From a virus, in the IMG/VR virus record IMGVR_UViG_3300042934_000724, positions 1 through 56,737 of that record: DNA of 56,737 nucleotides. One strand, given 5' to 3'. A program made the position numbers and the translations under genes. Below the pieces are notes generated by a model. The model was not told where the DNA came from. It made no database searches and was given only the letters and a program-made list of their open reading frames with translations. Of the stretch, positions 7,285 to 15,613 are shown one piece after another; within the stretch, counting starts at the first letter, position 1; each line of letters begins with the position of its first letter.

Positions 7285-10200
7285 TACGTCATCTTCCCGA
7301 GCGCTGCGCGCTCGATGTAGTTGAGGTCGTAGACGTAGATACCGTTGTTGTTGAGCAGCGTATAGCCGCTGTCGGACTGACCACGTAGCGTGAACGTCCC
7401 TGCCGGAATGTTGATCTCCAGAAGCGGCAGGCCCTGATTGTTCAGCGCTGCTGACCGCAGCGTCATGCCGAGCACCAACTCCTTGATGAAGGCCTGGCTG
7501 ATGATTGCCGTATTCATGAATACCTGGCCGCCCTGAACCACGAACGGCGCGATCATCTGCCCGCTGACCTCATCCAGAATCGCAAAGCGCTGCGCGAACG
7601 CGAGGATCTGCGACTCCTGCAGCTCGCCATCTACGCCAATGGCCAAGCCAGCCATGACGGTTCTTCCGCCCACCGTGGTGGATGTCTTGATCGTTGTCAG
7701 CGCCGAAACCTTACCGTTCAAGCCAGCAACAACGGTGCTGGCAGTCTCGGCTTTCGCTGTGGCATCGCTGGTTTTGGCGGTCAAGGTGTCGATTTTCTGG
7801 GCTGTCGCCTCCTTGTCGGTCGCTACAGCCGTCGCCAGAGAAGTGACATTGGCAGCGTTGGTTTCCACGGCCGCATCAAGCGTCGTGATTCTGGTAGCAG
7901 ACGCTCGGTTTTCCTCCGCCCTCACCTTGTCATTGGTCACGATACTGGCTGTGTTTTCCCAGCCGTGAAGCGCATCGGCCATTGCACCGGTTCCATCATC
8001 TTCACGCCAGGCAGCCTGCAGCGCTTGCATCGTCGATGCCTGCGCCGAGACCTTGCCATCGAGGGTTTCGATCTGTGTGCTGTGTTGCTGAACCTGCAAG
8101 GCCAAAGCATTGGTGGTCTCAGCAATCGTCCCCATGTCATACCAGAACTCGGGGTTCGGAGGTGCCGTGCCGGCCGGTACAGCCTTGATCGCCGAAAACA
8201 GGCGACCATCGAGCCTAACCACTTCACCTTTGCCATACGGCTTCGCCGGGTCATAAACCATGGCATCGGTAATTTCACCGATCAGCTCTTCCAGTTCCTG
8301 CTTGGCCTGTTCGATCCGGTCGTTGACCGAGCCCTCCCCATCACCCGAGATCTTCCCGATTTCCTCCAGCAATTTCTGGCCGAGCGCGGACTCCTGGATC
8401 TTGCCGAGGAAGTACAGCTCGTACTCGGCCTGGTCAATACTCACCTGCCCATTGACCCCGTTCACCGCTGGAAACCACGGACCAACGTTGCCGGTTCGGT
8501 CGACCAGACGCGCCCAGAAAAACAGGCTGGTACCGGGGACGACGTTCTGCATTTCGTGGTTTGCCTGTGGGTAGGCAAAGTCTGCCAACTTCACGGCAGC
8601 GGCGAGGTCGTTGGTCTTGCTGTTCCAAATCTCGGTGCGCTGAGTATCTTCCGCACCAGGTGGAAAACCCCACTCAAGGCCGATACCGTAGACCTTGCTG
8701 ACGGTACGCAGGAATGAGACCGCCGGTGGCAAGCCCTCCTTGCCTTTCAGGTTTGTCAGGATCGAGTTGCGCCAGATCGACGAGATGTCGAACGCGCTCA
8801 CCGCACGAACTCGAGCCACATAGGCGCCTGCGTAGATGCCGACCACGTCCACGTTGGTCATGCCAGTGCGTTGCAGCTTGATCCAGTTGCCGCTGTCCTT
8901 GCGCCATTCGACGTCGTAGCCGACCGCGCCATCTACGGCTGGCCAGCTGATGGTCATGGTGGCCACGGCCAGACCCTGCACCACCGATGAAGTCGACGAC
9001 AGCGTAACGCTAGCCGGCGCCGGAACAACGGTGATTGGGATAACGCTGATTGGGCGTTCTTCCAGACGTGCGCCAGTGTCGATGAAAGCAAACTTGCTCG
9101 GCTCGAACTGAAGCGCGCTGATTTCATAGTCACCCTCGGTGGTGCGCTTGGTGCGCAGCACGCGATACAGCGGGATTGCTAGATCGTCCGCGTCGAGCGC
9201 CCATTGCAACTGCGCCACCGGCGGTTCGCTGTAGGCAACTGTGACGGTCACGGATCGGCCGTTGACGCTCTGCACGGTCCGACCTTCGGCGCGGCCGCCC
9301 GGCAGGTTGATGATCAATCGATCCCCGGCCTTGGCCAGGGTGTCTCGATCGAGCGTTACCACCTTCCCTGCAACTGCCGAGATCCGTCCGCCCACCTCAC
9401 GACCAGCCAACAGCGAATCAGCCACTGGGATGATATGCCCAGGCAGCGGGATCACGCCTTCCATGCCTGTCTTGAACGAGACGGTGCGGTCTTGGTTGTT
9501 GCTGAGGATCGCCCACTTGCCACGGCGCTGAGCCTCGGAGGCGCGGGTGCAGCCAATGGCGCTCAGCTCAGTCGGCCGGTCGCCGTATCGGCGTTGCAGA
9601 TCCAGGTCGGCGAATGGGATAACGTCGGTGTCGTAGTTGTTCGCCGGGTTGTCGTAGCTGACCAGCGCCCGGGTGTAACGGGTCTTCGCCGAGGCACTGC
9701 CGTAGGAGAACTTGCCGTCGATCACGTTGGACCGGGTGAAGACATAATCGAAGTCCTGCGCGCGCGGCATGTCCGCCTGCATCACCAGCTGGCCCTGCGC
9801 CCAGTACGTCATGCCCCGGTAAATGGCCGAGATATCACGCAGCAGCGACCAGGCATCAGCCTTGCCCTGCAGGTTCATGTCGCAGAGAAAGCGCGGTTCC
9901 TGCCCGCCCAGGCCGTTCGGTACCAGCTGATCGCAGTACTGGGCGATGCGGTACAGCTCCCACTTGTCGACCATGAACGGCTTGATACGCTTGCCCAGGC
10001 CGAACCGGTCTTCGGTGCAGATGCCGTAGGTGATCCACGCTGGGTTATTGGTCCAGGCCGATTTCATCGAGCCATCCCACGTCCCGGTGTAGGTGCGGGC
10101 GATCGGGTCGTAGTTGCTCGGGACCATCCAGCGGCGGGCCTTGCACTTTACGGTAACCGCTGGAATGTTGGTGAACTGCTCGGCGTCGAATTCGATGTAG

Positions 10201-10889
10201 AGCAGCGCGGTGTTCGGGTAGCGCAGCTTGGCGTCAATGACTTCGGTGTAACCGGCCACCAGCATGGTGTCGGCGATCTTGTTGGTGTTCTGGTTCGGCG
10301 TCAGGCGGCGCACGCGGATCTGCCACCCAGTGGTGGCGTCCGGCAAATCGATGCGGCGCGAGCGCTCGTAGCGCGTGGTGGTCTTGCCGTCGACGGCGTC
10401 CACGAGCACCTGCTGATAGGCGCCGCCATCGGTGGCCACGTCGATCGCGTATTCGATCCGGTAGCCGCCGACATTGCCCTGGTCATCGGAGCGTTGCAGC
10501 GCCGGCCACGCCAGACGCATACGCACGGCGGAAAGCTGGGTGTTGGTGATTGACCGAACCCACGGTGAATCGCTGCGCAGCTCAATGTTCAGCGACGTCT
10601 CGTTCTCGACGGACGGAATGCCTGGGATGTAGGTCTGATCCACCGAACCCGGGCGCCAGTCCCACTTCACGTTCGGGAAGTTGTAGTTGCCGCTGGCATC
10701 GCGGATCGGCGTGTTGTCCAGGTAGATGTCGTAATCGGTCGGGACGCTGTCGAACTCGCCCTCACCCACGGCGATCAGCAGTTTTGCCAGGTTGGTCGAG
10801 CGCAGGCTGTCGCTGGCTTCGGTCGGCGACTTCGGCTTGCTGCTGCCGCCCTTCTCGCCGTGGATATCGATCTGTGCTGCTGCGCCCAT
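7284..10889 (-). CDS. Central tail hub / host specificity protein J
   Basis: A 1201-aa lambda gpJ-like protein, the tail tip that contacts the host receptor. The N-terminus has the J hallmark SPTEASDSLRSTNLAKLL and GEGEF...DYDIYLDNTPI. The first 550 residues match the hub domains; about 630-720 looks like a fibronectin type III domain (WPAVDGAVGYDVEWRKD); about 880-1090 is coiled coil with the DUF1983-type region, followed by a beta-rich tip. Length is close to lambda J (1132 aa). It starts the distal tail operon after a terminator. Confidence 0.93.
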   Translation of the reverse strand: MGAAAQIDIHGEKGGSSKPKSPTEASDSLRSTNLAKLLIAVGEGEFDSVPTDYDIYLDNTPIRDASGNYNFPNVKWDWRPGSVDQTYIPGIPSVENETSLNIELRSDSPWVRSITNTQLSAVRMRLAWPALQRSDDQGNVGGYRIEYAIDVATDGGAYQQVLVDAVDGKTTTRYERSRRIDLPDATTGWQIRVRRLTPNQNTNKIADTMLVAGYTEVIDAKLRYPNTALLYIEFDAEQFTNIPAVTVKCKARRWMVPSNYDPIARTYTGTWDGSMKSAWTNNPAWITYGICTEDRFGLGKRIKPFMVDKWELYRIAQYCDQLVPNGLGGQEPRFLCDMNLQGKADAWSLLRDISAIYRGMTYWAQGQLVMQADMPRAQDFDYVFTRSNVIDGKFSYGSASAKTRYTRALVSYDNPANNYDTDVIPFADLDLQRRYGDRPTELSAIGCTRASEAQRRGKWAILSNNQDRTVSFKTGMEGVIPLPGHIIPVADSLLAGREVGGRISAVAGKVVTLDRDTLAKAGDRLIINLPGGRAEGRTVQSVNGRSVTVTVAYSEPPVAQLQWALDADDLAIPLYRVLRTKRTTEGDYEISALQFEPSKFAFIDTGARLEERPISVIPITVVPAPASVTLSSTSSVVQGLAVATMTISWPAVDGAVGYDVEWRKDSGNWIKLQRTGMTNVDVVGIYAGAYVARVRAVSAFDISSIWRNSILTNLKGKEGLPPAVSFLRTVSKVYGIGLEWGFPPGAEDTQRTEIWNSKTNDLAAAVKLADFAYPQANHEMQNVVPGTSLFFWARLVDRTGNVGPWFPAVNGVNGQVSIDQAEYELYFLGKIQESALGQKLLEEIGKISGDGEGSVNDRIEQAKQELEELIGEITDAMVYDPAKPYGKGEVVRLDGRLFSAIKAVPAGTAPPNPEFWYDMGTIAETTNALALQVQQHSTQIETLDGKVSAQASTMQALQAAWREDDGTGAMADALHGWENTASIVTNDKVRAEENRASATRITTLDAAVETNAANVTSLATAVATDKEATAQKIDTLTAKTSDATAKAETASTVVAGLNGKVSALTTIKTSTTVGGRTVMAGLAIGVDGELQESQILAFAQRFAILDEVSGQMIAPFVVQGGQVFMNTAIISQAFIKELVLGMTLRSAALNNQGLPLLEINIPAGTFTLRGQSDSGYTLLNNNGIYVYDLNYIERAALGKMT

Positions 10890-10904
10890 GCTTTCCTCCA
10901 GGCA

Positions 10905-10927
10905 TAAAAAAACCCGCCGAAGCGGGT
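10905..10927 (-). terminator. Intrinsic terminator upstream of J
   Basis: ACCCGC, TTCG tetraloop, GCGGGT and a run of seven T on the minus strand. It stands between the lipoprotein gene and the J start. Confidence 0.85.
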
Positions 10928-10981
10928 TAGGTGGTGATCTGTGCGGTGGAGCTTATGAAACTGCTGGCAGATGGAGAAACT

Positions 10982-11335
10982 CTAAAGACAGGTCTTGGCG
11001 CTCGCGACGCGGCGATCGATTATCCATCCCATGCTGCCGCTAGTGTAGAACCGAACTACGGTTTGCCCTTTTTCGCCGATAACGTCCGCCATCTCTCTGT
11101 TTCCGGCGTTAACCACAGACTTTCCACCACCTGGGCGAGGCTGAAGGCTTACCGCGTAGTGAACCCCAGCCAAGGACTGGTTTTGCCAGGCATAAAGGAT
11201 GCATTCTGCGACCTGCTGCTCCGGCTTCTGGGTTGTGAAAGTCTTCTCAGGTCCCTCTGCCCGCATATCTTGGAGTGATGTGGTACAGCCGCCAAGAGCA
11301 ACAACACAACAAAATGCCGCGATAATCCTTTGCAT
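10982..11335 (-). CDS. Putative lipoprotein inserted between I and J
   Basis: A 117-aa protein with a signal peptide (MQRIIAAFCCVVAL) and lipobox ending ALGGC, so lipidation is expected at Cys17. The mature part has two further cysteines near the ends of the domain. Tail-tip operons of siphophages often carry such lipoproteins, and some block superinfection at the receptor, as does the T5 Llp or lambda Bor type. No specific family is recognised. It is followed by its own terminator before J. Confidence 0.65.
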   Translation of the reverse strand: MQRIIAAFCCVVALGGCTTSLQDMRAEGPEKTFTTQKPEQQVAECILYAWQNQSLAGVHYAVSLQPRPGGGKSVVNAGNREMADVIGEKGQTVVRFYTSGSMGWIIDRRVASAKTCL

Positions 11336-11384
11336 CGTCTTCCCTCCGAAAATGGCGACTGTATCACCGGCCGGTCCTAGGCCG

Positions 11385-11987
11385 TTAAGCTTTGTCTTCA
11401 GCCAAGATTGACGCAGAGATGATCATCCCGCCCCACCGGCGTTCGCCGATGCAGATCGGTACCGGGTTGCCGCTGGCCGTGGTGTTCTTCGCGCTGCCGA
11501 AAGCGTAGGAAGGAGAGTTCTCGGGGGAGGCGCTCTGCTTTAGGCCTGAGGCCTGCGGACTGAGCATTTGAATTACGCCGCCGGCGACCAAGCCAATACC
11601 TGCACCGATCAGAGGCGCGCCGAACGGGGTGGTGGAAAGGAACGTACCTGCAACGATCAAGACCGCTCCAATAATCGTCTGGATGAGGCCGGCTTTTTTG
11701 CTCCCCTGGATGATCGGCACAATGCGAATATCAGTTGCTCCACCCAATCCAAATTCCGCCTCGCCGACGTTTTTCCGATTGCGAAACACGGCGAAGCGCA
11801 TGCCCAGCCGGTCGAGGCGTTGAATTTCTTCCTTGAACCCTACAAGCGTTGCCTTCAGCGCTCTGAATGCCTCCCATGCTTGGCCGGAGTCCAAGACTCG
11901 ACGGTGAACCCTGCCAAACTTCGCCGCCAAGGACCCTGACAATTTGATCGTAGTCATTGGCTGATAATGAGCAACGGTGGAATGCAT
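11385..11987 (-). CDS. Tail assembly protein I
   Basis: A 200-aa lambda gpI-like tail-tip assembly protein. The start MHSTVAHYQPMTTIKLSG has GGAGA 7 bp upstream; the longer open frame is ignored. A ubiquitin-like N-terminal domain (about 10-90) is followed by a hydrophobic glycine-rich helix pair (IIGAVLIVAGTFLSTTPFGAPLIGAG, about 108-140) and a C-terminal stretch ending VPICIGERRWGGMIISASILAEDKA, which is typical of gpI. It belongs to the K-I-J tail-tip set. Confidence 0.88.
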   Translation of the reverse strand: MHSTVAHYQPMTTIKLSGSLAAKFGRVHRRVLDSGQAWEAFRALKATLVGFKEEIQRLDRLGMRFAVFRNRKNVGEAEFGLGGATDIRIVPIIQGSKKAGLIQTIIGAVLIVAGTFLSTTPFGAPLIGAGIGLVAGGVIQMLSPQASGLKQSASPENSPSYAFGSAKNTTASGNPVPICIGERRWGGMIISASILAEDKA

Positions 11988-12003
11988 GCTTTTCTCCGGA
12001 CAT

Positions 12004-12026
12004 AAAAAAACCGCCCGAAGGCGGCT
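12004..12026 (-). terminator. Intrinsic terminator upstream of gpI
   Basis: GCCGCC, TTCG, GGCGGT followed by seven T on the minus strand. Confidence 0.85.
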
Positions 12027-12040
12027 GATTGAAAATTTAC

Positions 12041-12463
12041 TTACTGATAATCGACGTATGGGCCAATAAAAAATCCGCTCATGTCCCCGCTGATTCGGTA
12101 GAGGCTTTCTTTGCCGCTTTTCACATTGGCAGAGATCGTACGGATGGCTGCCCCGCCACAAAGCCCAGAGCCGGCAAGACCAGCTCCGATACTTGGATTA
12201 CCCGGCGGAAGGTAAAAGGATGCGCGCTGCCCGGTGCCGATTTTAGCGGCCTTCCGGCCATCGACATACACGACTATGTCACAACCAGATCCCACCATTC
12301 CCGAGTCCCGGACGACGGTGACCTTGCCGCTTTCGCCGGCCGGCTTATTTTGAAACGCGTACAGCTCATCACGCGGCACCGGATCAGCCTGGCTAACCGG
12401 AATGGCGGAAGATGCACACCCCGCCAACATCGCTACCGCCAGCGCTCCTACGATCAATTTCAT
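12041..12463 (-). CDS. Putative lipoprotein (DUF2846-like)
   Basis: A 140-aa protein starting MKLIVGALAVAMLAGC; the lipobox LAGC predicts lipidation at Cys16. AGGAG lies 8 bp before this ATG. The VYVDGRKAAKIGTGQRASFYLPPG stretch resembles DUF2846-type lipoproteins that carry a PEGA-like beta domain. It lies among tail genes with terminators on both sides, so it is probably an accessory (moron) gene exposed at the cell surface or periplasm of the lysogen. Confidence 0.65.
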   Translation of the reverse strand: MKLIVGALAVAMLAGCASSAIPVSQADPVPRDELYAFQNKPAGESGKVTVVRDSGMVGSGCDIVVYVDGRKAAKIGTGQRASFYLPPGNPSIGAGLAGSGLCGGAAIRTISANVKSGKESLYRISGDMSGFFIGPYVDYQ

Positions 12464-12517
12464 GCAGGTCACTCCTGTGGGAAAGGGTGAACAATATCAC
12501 TGGGGCGGACGGAAATG

Positions 12518-12548
12518 AAAAAGCCCGGCAGATACCGGGCTCTTTTTT
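12518..12548. terminator. Bidirectional intrinsic terminator
   Basis: AGCCCGG and CCGGGCT form a 7-bp stem with a 6-base loop, flanked by five A on the left and CTTTTTT on the right, so it can work on both strands. It separates the two accessory genes 12041-12463 and 12557-13048. Confidence 0.8.
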
Positions 12549-12556
12549 AGAGTTAC

Positions 12557-13048
12557 TTATTTCTTAGCGGAAATCGAAATGTGTACCTGTGAAGAATCTA
12601 CGCGGTAACTGTCACCCAATTGTTTTGCGGCCTCATCTAAGGATAAAAAGCCGCGCCGATGCAAGTCAGGCTTCAATTGAACAATTTCACCAGCGCTGAA
12701 AAAATCATCTTCCGTAAATTCGAAAAGCTCAGGCCTCATTCTGTCAAATGAATGATAACGATAGGCACGCGGAACCTCGGGATTACGCCATGATAATGAG
12801 CGCAATTCAGCAGCCCTTACGGTTACCAAACCACCTTCTTCTTGAGGCAACAACACCTCTCGCACCTTCACAACCCAGCTAGGAGTATTGTTAAAAACCC
12901 CAATCACATATTGCAGCCCGACGAGCTTGAATAAATTAATCTCCCCCAATGGGAGCTTGAATTCATGGGCTTCCAACATTTTCTTGTAGTCATCATCACT
13001 AAAGTATACGGAAACCGCTTTGATCTTTTTTACTTCGTCCGTTGACAT
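12557..13048 (-). CDS. Hypothetical accessory protein (moron)
   Basis: A 163-aa soluble protein starting MSTDEVKKIKAVSVYFSDDDYKK, with GGGAGA upstream. It is noticeably AT-richer than the tail genes around it. No catalytic motif or membrane helix is seen. It has a private terminator downstream and a 214-bp divergent intergenic region upstream, so it is probably expressed from its own promoter in the lysogen. Function unknown. Confidence 0.6.
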   Translation of the reverse strand: MSTDEVKKIKAVSVYFSDDDYKKMLEAHEFKLPLGEINLFKLVGLQYVIGVFNNTPSWVVKVREVLLPQEEGGLVTVRAAELRSLSWRNPEVPRAYRYHSFDRMRPELFEFTEDDFFSAGEIVQLKPDLHRRGFLSLDEAAKQLGDSYRVDSSQVHISISAKK

Positions 13049-13190
13049 TACAGCTCTCCCTATTGATATCAGATAGACATCAATTTTTAGCACGAATACG
13101 AGCTGAAATAAACTCCAAATTTACTGTACAAATCCACAATATCGCGCCGCCCCGTCACATAGTAGCCTCGCGCCCTAACGCAACGGATTC

Positions 13191-13260
13191 CCCAGTCCTT
13201 TGCCTGCAAGCCCAAGGACTGGGATTGCGCCACTTCGGCGCGCTTATGACCTGGAGGTCA
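13191..13260 (+). promoter_or_regulatory. Three tandem hairpins ahead of a plus-strand accessory gene
   Basis: First, a perfect 10-bp stem (13191-13200 with 13214-13223). Second, GCGCC/GGCGC with a 5-base loop (13227-13241). Third, a palindrome TGACCT-GG-AGGTCA (13247-13260) that contains the GGAGG ribosome binding site of the next gene. The last structure could hide the site and control translation. The divergent region 13049-13262 otherwise shows only AT-rich DNA near the minus-strand gene. Confidence 0.5.
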
Positions 13261-13262
13261 AT

Positions 13263-13526
13263 GTGAGTAACGGACAGAAAATTTTCCCGTATTTACTGAT
13301 TACACCAAACCAAGAGGTAGGGATCACGGCAGCTTTGTTTGCCGAAGGTCAGTTTTTCCAGACCGACGATAATAATCTTTACTCATTCCTCAGCACAAAG
13401 TCCTTTGAAGAGATAGACGGCGAGCTGAAAAAGGCCGGTAAGCCGTACGCATTGGTGTTAGCTGAACAATACGGATACGGTGGAGCGGACGGAAAGCTTG
13501 CCCGGGTGTTTGACCACATCAAATAG
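13263..13526 (+). CDS. Hypothetical accessory protein, divergent to its neighbour
   Basis: An 87-aa protein starting at GTG (MSNGQKIFPYLLITPNQ) with GGAGG 5 bp ahead. It is the only plus-strand gene inside the minus-strand tail operon, so it is transcribed against the late genes and is most likely a moron expressed in lysogens. It is soluble and acidic; no domain is recognised. Its end overlaps the convergent 68-aa gene by 8 bp. Confidence 0.6.
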   Translation: MSNGQKIFPYLLITPNQEVGITAALFAEGQFFQTDDNNLYSFLSTKSFEEIDGELKKAGKPYALVLAEQYGYGGADGKLARVFDHIK

Positions 13527-13725
13527 GCCGAGAGCGTCCACCAGACCACCGCAATTTGCCGTCGACCACCTCAATTTTTGAGTTTTCGGTCATTCGATAC
13601 GGGCCGCTGAGCAAATACTCGGCGCGCCCATCGTGCACATCAACCTCGACCGGAGAGCGGTCTGGCTGATGCTCCAGCCCTTGCCTCCAAGCGATTATCG
13701 GCTCGTACGGATCTTTGTTTTTCAT
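13519..13725 (-). CDS. Hypothetical small protein
   Basis: A 68-aa protein starting MKNKDPYEPIIAWRQGLEHQPD, with AAGGAA before the ATG. It is soluble, with no recognised domain. It lies directly after the gpK-like gene (24-bp gap) on the same strand and is probably co-transcribed with the tail genes. Confidence 0.5.
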   Translation of the reverse strand: MKNKDPYEPIIAWRQGLEHQPDRSPVEVDVHDGRAEYLLSGPYRMTENSKIEVVDGKLRWSGGRSRPI

Positions 13726-13749
13726 AATTTTTCCTTCGGCTCTGCCGCG

Positions 13750-14514
13750 TCATTTGGTCGGGTGTGAGTTTCTGTGTCTGAGAATCAGACGTGTCCGGTC
13801 GAGCCACGGCCCACCGAAAACGACAACCTCGGATGGCCTGCCGTACAGGTGGTGAAGCAGGAACGGTCCAGGGCCGAACGTCGCGGCATCCTCGCCGGGC
13901 AAAGCCGGATCGGCGCCGAGGAAGATCCCGGCATGGTTCGGATAAACTGTCCGCCCCACCTCCATCACAATCATGTCGCCGCGCTGCGGCTGGTCGACGC
14001 GGCAGAAGCCGGCTGCCTCGTAGTTCGCTTCGTACAGACTGGTGTTGTCCTTGCTCTCCCACCAGCCGTCGGCGCGCTTGAAGGCTTCGAACTCCAGCCC
14101 CCACTCGCGCTTGTACCAATCGGCGCACACCTGCCAGCAGTCCCACGCCCCGTGCACAAATGGCCGTTTCAGCAGCGGCACCTCGCCGGTAGGCACGATG
14201 GTGCGCAGGTCACCTTCCGGCCAGCTCAGGATATGCCAAGGCATCGCGGTCGCTTCGCACATGGCGAGGTCACGCGGTGACGGCCTGCTGGTGGCGTCCG
14301 GATGAGAATGCACCACGCCGATCACCTCACCGATGTCCTCGGCTGCTGCGTACTGCTCAGGGTCGATTCGGAATTCTTCGTTCGGCTCGATCGAGACGTT
14401 GATGCAGGGGAAGTATTGCTGCTTGCGCCCAATTGCCAGCAGCAGCCCGCAGCACTCTTTCGGGTACTCGGCCGCCGCGTGCGCTTGGATCGCGTTCAAT
14501 ATGTGCTTTCGCAT
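13750..14514 (-). CDS. Tail tip assembly protein K (JAMM/NlpC-P60)
   Basis: A 254-aa two-domain protein like lambda gpK. Residues about 1-115 are a JAB/MPN metallopeptidase-like domain with the VVHSHPDATSRPSPRD motif (two histidines and an aspartate). Residues about 120-250 are an NlpC/P60 domain with the cysteine in HGAWDCWQVC and a histidine in PNHAGIFLG. It acts in tail-tip maturation and perhaps cell-wall penetration. It overlaps or abuts L on one side, giving the conserved order M-L-K-I-J. Confidence 0.92.
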   Translation of the reverse strand: MRKHILNAIQAHAAAEYPKECCGLLLAIGRKQQYFPCINVSIEPNEEFRIDPEQYAAAEDIGEVIGVVHSHPDATSRPSPRDLAMCEATAMPWHILSWPEGDLRTIVPTGEVPLLKRPFVHGAWDCWQVCADWYKREWGLEFEAFKRADGWWESKDNTSLYEANYEAAGFCRVDQPQRGDMIVMEVGRTVYPNHAGIFLGADPALPGEDAATFGPGPFLLHHLYGRPSEVVVFGGPWLDRTRLILRHRNSHPTK

Positions 14515-14515
14515 G

Positions 14516-15265
14516 TCAGCTCCGTGCGATCAGAGAAACGGCCGGGAAGCCACCGAACGGCAGCGGATTCCCTTCGCCGAAGCGTGGAATGCAACCCTTG
14601 CCCAGCGTGGCGTCGCATTGGTCGAGTTCAGGGTTATCGGTGATGACGCCGTCCTTCGTGACGTACGGCCCGGTGTAACCGCAGTTCGGCCCGCGATAGC
14701 CACCGGTGAGACACCAATGGCAAAGAGTCGTGGCTTGGCGTCCGATCGACTCATTCCCCACGTCGCCCGGGCTCGCCAACTCCCAACTGACCGTCTCCCC
14801 GTCCTCGTTCGTCTTCTGGTCGATGTACCAAACCTCGATCGTCTCTTGGGTTGGGTCGGCGGTTGGGTTGCCTGCCGGGAAGTTCGCAGCGTCGAGGTAG
14901 CTGCCGAGCGTGTGCCGCATCGTCAGTTTGAACTCGAGCAAATCCTCGAACGCAAGACAGAGCGCAGTGATGCGCCCGTTTACGTTGCCCACCGACAATG
15001 TCGGCCGGACCGCTGTACCGTCGCCGTTCGCCTCGATGCCGTCGATCTGCATCGGCCAGGCGCTGTACTCGTTTCCCTGCCAGTAGATCGCCTTCGCCGG
15101 CAGCTGGTCAGCATCAGCGCCAGCGGCGATCAACTCGGCTGGCGTGTGCGGTATCGCGTGCCCATGGAAGCGCAGTACATCCGCGCCGTAATCCGTGCCG
15201 TCCAATTCAAAGAGCAGCACTTCGCTGCCAGGCTCAAGCACCTGGATGTCACCGATCAGCGGCAT
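14516..15265 (-). CDS. Minor tail protein L
   Basis: A 249-aa lambda gpL-like tail-tip protein starting MPLIGDIQVLEPGSEVLLFELDGTDYGAD. The C-terminal third carries the cysteine set (CHWCLTGGYRGPNCGYTG, then QCDATLGKGC) that binds an iron-sulfur cluster in the family. It lies one base from gpK and 9 bp from gpM, in the standard order. Confidence 0.9.
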   Translation of the reverse strand: MPLIGDIQVLEPGSEVLLFELDGTDYGADVLRFHGHAIPHTPAELIAAGADADQLPAKAIYWQGNEYSAWPMQIDGIEANGDGTAVRPTLSVGNVNGRITALCLAFEDLLEFKLTMRHTLGSYLDAANFPAGNPTADPTQETIEVWYIDQKTNEDGETVSWELASPGDVGNESIGRQATTLCHWCLTGGYRGPNCGYTGPYVTKDGVITDNPELDQCDATLGKGCIPRFGEGNPLPFGGFPAVSLIARS

Positions 15266-15274
15266 GGTTGCCCC

Positions 15275-15613
15275 TTATGGTTGGAATGCCCGCTCGAACG
15301 TGGCGGTGAGTTTAAAGACCCCGCCGCCCATTGGGGTAGGAGCGGGATTTTTGCAGGTGAACAGCCCGAGCTCGCCGAGCGGCGTTGTCCACAGAAACGC
15401 CTTCGCGCCGGCGTGCCGATCAAGGAACCCCATGATCTCCAGCACCTTGGCCTTTCGACCGGAGCAAGTGATCGGATAGGAATCCTCCTTGTTGTTCGGA
15501 CCGTCGCCAACGTTCTGCGCGTAGCCGCCGCCGAACTTAGAGGTGCGCACCCGATAGGTGATTTCGGGTGCCTCACCGCGCTCGGTTGGCCAGGTGAATT
15601 TCTCGATGGCCAT
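15275..15613 (-). CDS. Minor tail protein M
   Basis: A 112-aa gpM-like tail-tip protein starting MAIEKFTWPTERGEAPEITYRVRTSKFGGGYAQ. The ATG overlaps the tape measure stop (TGATG), which suggests translational coupling, with GGGAGGG upstream. The WP...G...KFGGGY.Q.vG.G.N motif is typical of this family. Confidence 0.9.
   Translation of the reverse strand: MAIEKFTWPTERGEAPEITYRVRTSKFGGGYAQNVGDGPNNKEDSYPITCSGRKAKVLEIMGFLDRHAGAKAFLWTTPLGELGLFTCKNPAPTPMGGGVFKLTATFERAFQP

Noticed and set aside
9204-10553. 449-codon open frame on the plus strand
   Set aside because: Antisense to the J-like gene, with no RBS or domain; similar shadows at 14333-15706, 25472-26488 and 22961-23965 were dropped for the same reason.
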